Shown piece after piece: positions 1-5,436 of a DNA stretch of 6,036 bases. The DNA is taken from contig WGEM01000281.1 in the NCBI GenBank assembly GCA_015492755.1, positions 1 to 6,036 of the forward strand. The letters are read 5' to 3'. Numbering within the stretch: position 1 is the stretch's first letter; each line of letters opens with the position of its first letter. This DNA comes from Gemmatimonadota bacterium. Lineage in GTDB: Bacteria; Gemmatimonadota; Gemmatimonadetes; Longimicrobiales; Gaopeijiaceae. The position numbers and the translations under genes were made by a program. A model generated the notes under the pieces. It did no database searches. It saw nothing but the letters and a program-made list of their open reading frames with translations, and was not told where the DNA came from.

Positions 1-32
1 GGGGTACTGAGGCGGGACGATCGGTCCGCGCC

Positions 33-48
33 CCGCCGTGCGCGGCGG
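33..48 (-). terminator. Short GC hairpin downstream of ccdA, possible terminator
   Basis: CCGCCG (33-38) and CGGCGG (43-48) form a perfect six-pair stem with a four-base loop, 45 bases after the ccdA stop. No T-run follows on the coding strand, so it is not a classical intrinsic terminator. It lies inside a wider seven-base inverted repeat (GGGGTAC at 1-7, GTACCCC at 69-75). The rest of 1-92 has no start codon on the minus strand and no recognisable gene. Confidence 0.25.
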
Positions 49-92
49 TGGCCCGCCCCGTGGGAGCGGTACCCCCGTCGTTCGGCGAGCCC

Positions 93-824
93 TCAGATCC
101 GCTCCAGGATGAAGTCGGGCGTAAAGCGTGTGAGGACCGACGTCAGCACCGTGAAGCGACCGGTGATGAGGAGGAGTCCCAGCACCACCAGGAGCACGCC
201 CGACGCGCGCTCCACCACCGGAATCCACGTCCGGAAGCGCTGAAACGCCTTCAGGAACCAGTCCAGAGCCAGCGCCGACAGAAGGAAGGGCACCGCCAGT
301 CCAGCCGAATACACGGTGAGCAGGCCCACGCCCGCCCACATGGTGTCCTGCGAGAAACCGTACGTGAGGATCGCTCCCAGAATCGGTCCGATGCAGGGTG
401 TCCAGCCGGCACCGAAGGCCATGCCCACGCCCAGCGTGCCCAGATACCCCGCCGGCTTGTCGCTCAGGTGCACCCGCTTCTCGCGGAGCAGGGGCGCGAT
501 GCGGAAGACACCGGCGAGATGGAGCCCCAGCAGGATGATGATCAGGCCGCCGATGCGCGCGATCCACACCTCATACTGCCGGAAGAACTGGCCCAGGAAC
601 GACGCGCCCGCGCCCAGGATGATGAAGATGGCGCTGAACCCCGCCACGAAGAGGAGGGCGTGGGTCATAGTGGCCCTGCGGTCCACCCCCGCCTGGAGGT
701 CTTCCAGGCTCATGCCCGTCACGAAGGTGAGGTAGCTGGGCACCAGGGGAAGGACACACGGCGACAGGAACGAGAACACGCCGGCGGTGAACGCGATGAA
801 GATGCCCACATCGACTTCGGTCAT
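93..824 (-). CDS. ccdA: CcdA/DsbD-type thiol-disulfide transmembrane transporter
   Basis: A 243-residue inner-membrane protein of the length usual for CcdA. The family passes electrons from cytoplasmic thioredoxin across the membrane to extracytoplasmic thioredoxin-like proteins, for cytochrome c maturation or other thiol reduction. The two redox cysteines lie in the expected motifs, FLSPCVLPLVPSYL (C23) and AGWTPCIGPILGAIL (C144). Six membrane spans can be placed at about 7-27, 55-77, 87-107, 128-152, 165-187 and 203-222. The ATG at 824 overlaps the PLD stop (ATGA) and has GAGGAG ten bases upstream (835-840). An in-frame ATG at 887 would add 21 charged residues inside the PLD gene and is unlikely. 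No cytochrome c, ResA/TlpA or thioredoxin-like partner is visible in the window; one could follow beyond position 1. It is the last gene seen in the run. Whether it serves cytochrome c maturation or another pathway is not shown. Confidence 0.92.
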   Translation of the reverse strand: MTEVDVGIFIAFTAGVFSFLSPCVLPLVPSYLTFVTGMSLEDLQAGVDRRATMTHALLFVAGFSAIFIILGAGASFLGQFFRQYEVWIARIGGLIIILLGLHLAGVFRIAPLLREKRVHLSDKPAGYLGTLGVGMAFGAGWTPCIGPILGAILTYGFSQDTMWAGVGLLTVYSAGLAVPFLLSALALDWFLKAFQRFRTWIPVVERASGVLLVVLGLLLITGRFTVLTSVLTRFTPDFILERI

Positions 825-2410
825 GTCGCCCCTGCTCCTCTCCCGTCGTGATCGGTGATGGTACGTTCGCTCCCTGCGTCCGCCCACCCGGCCTCCGCCA
901 TGGCTCGCTCGAGGGCCCGTCCGCGCCTCGCCTGCAGGTACGCCCGGATCCCCATCGTGATCCCGAACCAGCCCGCCACCACCGCCACCGTCCAGCCCAC
1001 GACGGTGGGGAAGAGCGCCGCGAGGACCGCCACCGCCAGGACCACGGCGGAGAGGGTGCCCAGGACCACCCGGTCCTCACGGCCCAGCGGACGGTCGCCC
1101 GCCAGCGCGTCTCCCAGCGCCACGCCCGCCCGGAGCACCGAAGCCATGTTGAGATGCCCCCGCGCCTCGCCGCGTGCGCGGATCTCGCGCTCGATACGCG
1201 CAGGGAGCGAGCCCTCCGGGTCCAGCGAGCGGCGACGGACGGGGACGTCCGGATACGCCCCGGTCTCCTGTGGTACCACCACCATCGCCCGGGGGAGGAC
1301 GATCTCCGACGACGAGGCCAGATCCGCCAGGAACAGCCCTTCCAGCTGCCTGCCCAGATCCGCATCCAGAACGCCCACGTCCAGCTCCCAGTTCCCCATG
1401 AGGCTGGCGGCGTTCATGTTGCTGGAGCCCACCCGACACCACACGCCGTCCACCACCGCGGTCTTGGCGTGGATCATCGGTCCTTGCCATTCGAAGATCC
1501 GCACCCCGGCCTCCAGGAGGTAGCGGTATCCGGCGCGGGAGAGCGAGCCCACCCACGGCCAGTTGTTGTGCGCCGGAAGGATCACCCGTACGTCCACACC
1601 ATCCTGCGCCGCCGCGGCCAGCGCCTCGGAGATGGGACGTGGCGCCACGAAGTAGGCGTCGGTGATCCAGATCCGACGCCGCGCCTTGGTGGCCGCCAGG
1701 TGGAGGGTGCGGTAGACGCGGGCGCGGCCCGGCTCGCCTTCCACCAGCCAGACGGGGGTATCGCCCATCTCCTGAGCGGGACCGAGACCCTCCAGGAGCG
1801 AGGGGCTCGGGCCCATCTGATCCCAGAGGGACTCGAAGGCCTTCGCGGCGGCGCGCACCGCCGGGCCCCGGAGTTCCACGCCCGTGTCACGCCACGGCGG
1901 GCGGTCTGCCGTCCCCGCCCACTCGTCGCCCACGCAGAACCCTCCGATGAAGGACACCTCGCCGTCCACCACCACCAGCTTCCGGTGATCGCGCTGAAGC
2001 GCCCCCAGGGGGTTTCCCAGCCCCAGCGCCGGCCGGTTGAACGCCCGCACCTCCGCGCCCGCGTCGCGGAAGGGCTTCCAGAAGCTCCGCGGCGTGGCCC
2101 AGCACCCCAGCCAGTCGTAGATGACGCGCACGGGGACACCTTCGCGGGCCTTCCGAACGAGTACGTCGCGGAACGCCCGACCCACACGGTCGCCTCGAAT
2201 GACGTAATTCTCGAAGTACACGAACCGCCGGGCCCCCTCGATGGCCTCCATCCACGCCTCGAAGGTGGCGGGACCTTCGAACTGCAGGCTCAGTCGGTTC
2301 CCGCAGATGGTGGGAGACCCGGTGGCGCGCTCCACTTCGTCGAAGAGAAAGTGCCGAGCCGCCGGTGCCGGCGGCTCGGTGGGCCGGGGGGCGGGGAGCG
2401 AATCGGTCAC
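821..2410 (-). CDS. Phospholipase D-family protein, cardiolipin synthase-like
   Basis: A 529-residue protein with two intact HKD motifs: DHRKLVVVD (H142, K144, D149), followed by FIGGFCVGDEW, and IHAKTAVVD (H314, K316, D321), followed by VGSSNMNAASL. Two HKD halves, the early ENYVIRGDRVG segment (67-77) and the ITDAYFVAP segment (249-257) match bacterial cardiolipin synthases, which join two phosphatidylglycerols, or a related phosphatidyltransferase. Most Cls proteins have N-terminal membrane helices. Here there are none, and a hydrophobic hairpin lies near the C-terminus (about 448-468 and 470-488), after an Arg-rich linker (390-440). The start is a GTG at 2410 that overlaps the agmatinase stop (GTGA). 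The same frame stays open 264 codons further upstream, but that portion is a low-complexity shadow of the agmatinase gene. The TGA overlaps the ccdA ATG (ATGA). Because other PLD enzymes share the motifs, cardiolipin synthase is the best but not the only call. Confidence 0.87.
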   Translation of the reverse strand: MTDSLPAPRPTEPPAPAARHFLFDEVERATGSPTICGNRLSLQFEGPATFEAWMEAIEGARRFVYFENYVIRGDRVGRAFRDVLVRKAREGVPVRVIYDWLGCWATPRSFWKPFRDAGAEVRAFNRPALGLGNPLGALQRDHRKLVVVDGEVSFIGGFCVGDEWAGTADRPPWRDTGVELRGPAVRAAAKAFESLWDQMGPSPSLLEGLGPAQEMGDTPVWLVEGEPGRARVYRTLHLAATKARRRIWITDAYFVAPRPISEALAAAAQDGVDVRVILPAHNNWPWVGSLSRAGYRYLLEAGVRIFEWQGPMIHAKTAVVDGVWCRVGSSNMNAASLMGNWELDVGVLDADLGRQLEGLFLADLASSSEIVLPRAMVVVPQETGAYPDVPVRRRSLDPEGSLPARIEREIRARGEARGHLNMASVLRAGVALGDALAGDRPLGREDRVVLGTLSAVVLAVAVLAALFPTVVGWTVAVVAGWFGITMGIRAYLQARRGRALERAMAEAGWADAGSERTITDHDGRGAGAT

Positions 2411-3399
2411 GGCGCCGCGCCGCCGCACATCCGGCGGTAGGTCAGAAGCTTGTAGACCAGCTTCGCCGCCAGAAAGTCGGGCGCGGCAACACCCGGGATG
2501 GGCGCCAGCTCCACCACGTCGGCCGCCACCACGGTGCGGGTCTCGAAGACCCTCCGGAGAAACCGCAGGGTGGTGTACCAGTCGCCGCCTCCCGGCTCGG
2601 GCGTGCCGGTGGACGGCATGAGCGAAGGGTCGAAGTAGTCCACGTCGAAGGTGAGGTAGACGACGGGCCCCAGGGCCTCCAGCGCCCGCTCCATCCATCC
2701 CTCGCCCGCCGCCATCTCGTCCGCCCAGATGAGCGTGGACGCCCCTCCGGCGGCCCGTGACGCCTCCACCTCTTCCCGGCTCACCCCCCGGAGCCCCACC
2801 GCCACCACGTCGGCCACGTCCAGCACCCGCGCCATGGCGGAGGCGTGCGAGTGGGGCGTCCCTTCGTACTCCGCCCTGAGGTCCGCGTGGGCGTCCATCT
2901 GAAGCACGGAGATCCGCCCGCCGGAGCGGTCCGCCTGCGCCCGAATGGCGGGCGCGGAGATGGAGTGCTCGCCCCCCAGCATGACGACGAACGCGTCGCC
3001 GGCGGCGTCGGCCACCCGACGGTACGCCGCCTGCAGCTCGGCCATGGCCGGCCCCGGCCCCTCCCGGGTGAGCTCCAGCGCCGGAAGGGTACGGACCACC
3101 ATCCCGGTGGCGGGCTCGGCGTCGAACTCCCCATCGTAGAGTTCGATGTACCGGGAGGCCTCCAGCAGCGCCCGGGGTCCGCGTCGCGTACCGCCGCCCC
3201 ATGACGTGGTGGCCTCAAAGGGTACCGGCAGGATGACCGCGTGGGCCTCGTGGAGGGGTCCCGTCGCCTGCTCGGCGCCCAGGAAGGTATGGGGCAGCTC
3301 CCACGGGAGATCCTCCAGCTCCGGCGGCACCTCCGGCCCCGCCGGACGTCCCGGCGCCTCCGCACCGCGGGCCGTGTCGGGATCGCGCCGGTTGGGCAT
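2407..3399 (-). CDS. speB: Agmatinase / arginase-family ureohydrolase
   Basis: A full-length 330-residue ureohydrolase. Agmatinase hydrolyses agmatine to putrescine and urea using a binuclear Mn2+ centre in the cytoplasm. The metal-binding motifs are all present: GGEHS with H145, DAHADLR with D169, H171 and D173, and TFDVDYFDPS with D252 and D254. Other family signatures are PVPFEATTSWGGGTRRGP (58-75), the SHAS histidine H185 and the TPEPGGGDW loop (266-274) typical of the agmatinase branch. GGEHS replaces the more common GGDHS. The first 45 or so residues are proline- and charge-rich and poorly conserved in type. The ATG lies one base after the fur stop, with no strong ribosome site, and the TGA overlaps the GTG start of the PLD gene (GTGA). 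No arginine decarboxylase or other polyamine gene is in the window, so guanidinobutyrase, guanidinopropionase or another guanidino substrate cannot be excluded. The superfamily is certain, the substrate less so. Confidence 0.88.
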   Translation of the reverse strand: MPNRRDPDTARGAEAPGRPAGPEVPPELEDLPWELPHTFLGAEQATGPLHEAHAVILPVPFEATTSWGGGTRRGPRALLEASRYIELYDGEFDAEPATGMVVRTLPALELTREGPGPAMAELQAAYRRVADAAGDAFVVMLGGEHSISAPAIRAQADRSGGRISVLQMDAHADLRAEYEGTPHSHASAMARVLDVADVVAVGLRGVSREEVEASRAAGGASTLIWADEMAAGEGWMERALEALGPVVYLTFDVDYFDPSLMPSTGTPEPGGGDWYTTLRFLRRVFETRTVVAADVVELAPIPGVAAPDFLAAKLVYKLLTYRRMCGGAAP

Positions 3400-3400
3400 C

Positions 3401-3901
3401 TCAGACGATCTCGATGGGGCAGGTCACGCCCTCCACGGGGAGTTCCGCGCCCGCCTCGCGGCACGCCCGGCAGAGGCCGTACACATCCACCCGATGACGC
3501 ACCGGCGTGAAGCCGTGCTCGTCCCGCACCCGGCGGAGAAGTCCGTAGACCTCCTCGGCCTCCACCTCCTGCACCGTGCCGCACTCCAGGCAGATGAGGT
3601 GGTCGTGGACCGGGTTCTGGGAGAGCCGGTGCTCGTACCGTTTGAAGCCCTCGCCGAAGTCGTGCTCCTCCACCAGGCGCGACCGCACCAGGAGGTCCAT
3701 GGTCCGGTAGATGGTGGCCTTGCCGATCTTCTCGCCGCGCTCGCGGAGGAGCCGCTCGATGTCGTCCACCGAGAGATGTGCATCGGAGGTGAACACCACG
3801 TCGGCCACCGCGGTGCGCTGGTGCGTCACAGGGAGGCCCCGCTCGCGCAGGTACCGCGAGAAGAGCCGCATGGACGGGTACTGCACGTGCAGCGACTTCA
3901 T
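3401..3901 (-). CDS. fur: Fur-family metal-responsive transcriptional repressor
   Basis: A 166-residue protein, slightly longer than typical Fur (about 140-150). The N-terminal winged helix carries the recognition-helix signature GKATIYRTMDLLVRS (60-74). Metal-site residues are present: H42 in the HLS segment, E90-H91, then HDHLIC with H99, D100, H101, and H136 in the RHRVDVYG segment. Two CxxC pairs (C104/C107 and C144/C147) fit the structural Zn-Cys4 site. The residue where PerR has its oxidisable aspartate (D104 in B. subtilis) is glutamate here (E112), which points to a Fur/Mur/Zur-type sensor rather than a peroxide sensor. The metal cannot be assigned from sequence alone, so the symbol is by family. 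The ATG at 3901 begins MKSLHVQYPS and overlaps the upstream gene's stop (ATGA); 59 further open codons upstream are a shadow of the hypothetical gene. One base separates its TGA from the agmatinase ATG. A late extra cysteine (C161) lies outside the Zn site. It may regulate its own operon, but no Fur box is seen. Confidence 0.9.
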   Translation of the reverse strand: MKSLHVQYPSMRLFSRYLRERGLPVTHQRTAVADVVFTSDAHLSVDDIERLLRERGEKIGKATIYRTMDLLVRSRLVEEHDFGEGFKRYEHRLSQNPVHDHLICLECGTVQEVEAEEVYGLLRRVRDEHGFTPVRHRVDVYGLCRACREAGAELPVEGVTCPIEIV

Positions 3902-4341
3902 GGGCGCGGCGCCCCCAGGAAATCCAGGTCGTAGCTCTCCAGGAGCTCCTCGAAGCGCGGCGCCGATCCCCCGATCTCCACCTCGCGGGGCATGGGCTGG
4001 TCCTCGCCGCTGCGGCGCACCACTCCCTCGATGACGCCCGGGAGGCGCTCCGGCGGGGCCTCCCCCTCCTCCATCCACCCGGTGTCGAAGGTGACGCCCC
4101 GACCGGTTTCTTCGGCCTGGTAGGTCTGGGTGAGGATCACGCGCCGTTCCGGAGCACCGTCGCGGAAGAGGCTCACCGCCAGGAGCCCCCGCTCCCGGCG
4201 CCCGTTCCGCACCGGTGTGAAGATCCAGAGCCGGTCGATGCGCTCCACGCCGACGCGCTCCCGAAGCCGGATGAGCGCCCGGGGAAGCGCCTCGGGTACG
4301 CCGGGGTCTGCGCTTCGCGGGACCGGTTGTCCGTCCATCAT
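3898..4341 (-). CDS. Conserved-looking hypothetical protein, 147 residues
   Basis: I do not recognise this protein. It has no signal peptide, membrane segment, cysteine or metal motif, so it is probably a soluble cytoplasmic protein. The sequence suggests a small alpha/beta fold: a helix near residues 16-30, hydrophobic strands around RLWIFTPV (37-44), GLLAVSLF (52-59) and RRVILTQTY (66-74), then a helical stretch 96-110. The C-terminus is acidic and amphipathic (FEELLESYDLDFLG, 130-143), of the kind that can act as a docking tail (speculative). That it is a real gene is supported by its position: its ATG overlaps the nrnA TGA (ATGA) and its TGA overlaps the fur ATG (ATGA). The open frame extends 109 codons further upstream but there it is a shadow of nrnA. 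An alternative start is the adjacent ATG at 4338. Neighbours suggest a role linked to NrnA or to the metal regulator, but this is context only. Confidence 0.75.
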   Translation of the reverse strand: MMDGQPVPRSADPGVPEALPRALIRLRERVGVERIDRLWIFTPVRNGRRERGLLAVSLFRDGAPERRVILTQTYQAEETGRGVTFDTGWMEEGEAPPERLPGVIEGVVRRSGEDQPMPREVEIGGSAPRFEELLESYDLDFLGAPRP

Positions 4342-5345
4342 GCTCCCTGGTTGTTGGAACCCGCCCGAGCGGCGAGCACCGTCCTCCGGGTCTCCTCCAC
4401 CACGCGGCGGATGGCCTCGGCGAGGGGGCCCTTCACCACCGCACCCGACGCTTTCACGTGTCCTCCACCTCCAAATCTGCGTGCCAACGCGTTCACGTCC
4501 ACCGCGCCGTTCGACCGGAAGGAGACCTTCACCTCGCCGGTGCTGGTGGTGCGGAAGAGCAACCCCACCTCCGTTCCGTCCACCGACCGCGGGATGTCCA
4601 CCATACCCTCCAGGTCGTCCGGAGTGGCACCCACCTCCTCGATGGCCTCGGCGGGAACGGTCATCCACGTCACACCGGTCTCCGGATCCGACTCCAGCGT
4701 CGCCAGCGCACGCTCCAGGAGCCGGTATTTTCGCAGGGGCGCCGAGCCGTACACACGCTCATACATCTCCTCGGGATCCACGCCCATCTCGATGAGCTCC
4801 GCGGCGATGCGGTGCGCCGCCGGCGTGGCGTTGGAAAACCGGAACGAGCCTGTGTCGGTGAGGATCGCCACGTAGATGCCCCGCGCGATGAAGGTGTTCC
4901 ACGGTCCCGCCGTCGCCTGAATGATGTCATACACGAGTTCGCCCGTGGCGCACGCGGCGGGGTCGCGGAAGGACACCCCTCCGATGGACTGATCCCCCGG
5001 CGGATGGTGGTCGATGACCAACGTCGGGAGCTCGCGGATCAGCTCGCGCACCCGCCCGATCCGCGGCACTTCGCCGGTATCCAGCACGACGGCGAGATCG
5101 GCGGTCTCGCACACGCGACGCGCCGCGTCGGAGCCCGCGTGGAGCACCCATTCCTCACGCTCCATGAGAAAGCGGAACATGTCCGGGAAGGGCGTGGGGT
5201 TGACGATCCAGGCCTCGGTGCCGTTGGCGCGCAGCCACGATGCCGTCGCGGCCTCGCACCCGGCGCCGTCGCCGTCGGCGTTGAGGTGCGTCGTGAGGAC
5301 GGCGCGGCGCGACGCGAGGAGCGCGTTGCGCGCCTGGCGCACCAT
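4338..5345 (-). CDS. nrnA: DHH/DHHA1 phosphoesterase, NrnA-like (nanoRNase / pAp phosphatase)
   Basis: A complete 335-residue protein of the usual NrnA length. NrnA enzymes are cytoplasmic, Mn2+-dependent, degrade 2-5 nt RNAs to mononucleotides and often dephosphorylate pAp to AMP. All DHH motifs are visible: THLNADGDGAGC with D24 and D26 (19-30), VLDTGE with D89, IDHHPP with D112-H113-H114, and LTDTGSFRF with D164. The C-terminal DHHA1 domain carries the substrate-binding glycine motif RRFGGGGHVKASGA (289-302). The ATG at 5345 places motif I about 19 residues from the N-terminus, as in the family, and has GGGAG nine bases upstream. The frame is open for 155 codons before it, but that part overlaps the PHP gene and is not protein-like. 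The TGA stop overlaps the ATG of the next gene in an ATGA, so the two are probably translationally coupled. Bacteria with NrnA usually lack the classical Orn oligoribonuclease. The family is certain; the split between RNase and pAp phosphatase activity is not visible. Confidence 0.92.
   Translation of the reverse strand: MVRQARNALLASRRAVLTTHLNADGDGAGCEAATASWLRANGTEAWIVNPTPFPDMFRFLMEREEWVLHAGSDAARRVCETADLAVVLDTGEVPRIGRVRELIRELPTLVIDHHPPGDQSIGGVSFRDPAACATGELVYDIIQATAGPWNTFIARGIYVAILTDTGSFRFSNATPAAHRIAAELIEMGVDPEEMYERVYGSAPLRKYRLLERALATLESDPETGVTWMTVPAEAIEEVGATPDDLEGMVDIPRSVDGTEVGLLFRTTSTGEVKVSFRSNGAVDVNALARRFGGGGHVKASGAVVKGPLAEAIRRVVEETRRTVLAARAGSNNQGA
4343..4348 (-). promoter_or_regulatory. 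Shine-Dalgarno-like site for the 147-residue hypothetical gene
   Basis: The coding strand reads AGGGAG inside the last codons of nrnA. It is one base from the ATG at 4341 and four bases from the second, in-frame ATG at 4338. Spacing favours the second ATG, although both are short. The choice changes the protein by one methionine only. Confidence 0.4.
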
Positions 5346-5354
5346 TCCTTCGCG

Positions 5355-5359
5355 CTCCC
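5355..5359 (-). promoter_or_regulatory. Ribosome binding site of nrnA
   Basis: On the coding strand this reads GGGAG and lies nine bases before the ATG at 5345. It supports that start over the 155 codons of open frame further upstream, which overlap the PHP gene. Confidence 0.5.
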
Positions 5360-5372
5360 GGGGCGTGCGGTA

Positions 5373-5393
5373 GTTCAGGTTGGACTCCTGACC
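5373..5393. repeat. Imperfect inverted repeat in the nrnA leader
   Basis: GTTCAGG (5373-5379) and CCTGACC (5387-5393) are complementary at six of seven positions around a seven-base centre. The element sits 28-48 bases upstream of the nrnA ATG, where an operator or a small leader hairpin could act. It is short and could arise by chance in GC-rich DNA. It does not look like a Fur box. Confidence 0.2.
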
Positions 5394-5436
5394 CTGGACG
5401 TGAACGGCGGTTGTGGTTGAGCGATCCGTGGAGAGT

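Larger units (their letters stand above)
5346..5436 (-). promoter_or_regulatory. Intergenic leader between the PHP gene and nrnA
   Basis: This 91-base gap is the only sizeable non-coding space between genes in the window, so it is the best place for an internal promoter or control site of the six-gene run that follows. I see no convincing -35/-10 pair and no AT-rich Fur box on either strand. It does contain an imperfect inverted repeat (5373-5379 against 5387-5393, listed separately) and a Shine-Dalgarno-like GGGAG close to the nrnA start. The nrnA frame stays open through the gap, but it has no ATG, GTG or TTG codon at a sensible place between 5346 and 5405. Readthrough from the PHP gene is equally possible. 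Confidence 0.3.

Noticed and set aside
48..851. Plus-strand open frame of 267 residues antisense to ccdA.
   Set aside because: Its translation is low-complexity and rich in His, Arg, Glu and Gln with no domain, while the opposite strand encodes a textbook CcdA. It is a GC-driven shadow.
848..2440. Plus-strand open frame of 530 residues antisense to the PLD gene.
   Set aside because: It nearly mirrors the PLD gene, and its translation is rich in Arg, His and Pro without any recognisable motif; long antisense frames are expected in GC-rich coding DNA.
2411..3202. Open frame joining the PLD protein to 264 extra N-terminal residues (one 793-residue protein).
   Set aside because: The extra part is a Gly/Arg-rich out-of-frame reading of the agmatinase gene, whose own frame carries complete catalytic motifs. 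The PLD protein starts cleanly at the GTG at 2410, overlapping the agmatinase stop.
3902..4078. Possible longer N-terminus of the Fur-family protein.
   Set aside because: The 59 extra residues are Gly/Pro/Arg low-complexity and overlap the hypothetical gene; the ATG at 3901 gives a normal Fur N-terminus and an ATGA overlap.
5346..5436. Fur box or sigma-70 promoter in the gap before nrnA.
   Set aside because: No AT-rich palindrome resembling a Fur box and no convincing -35/-10 pair could be found on either strand.
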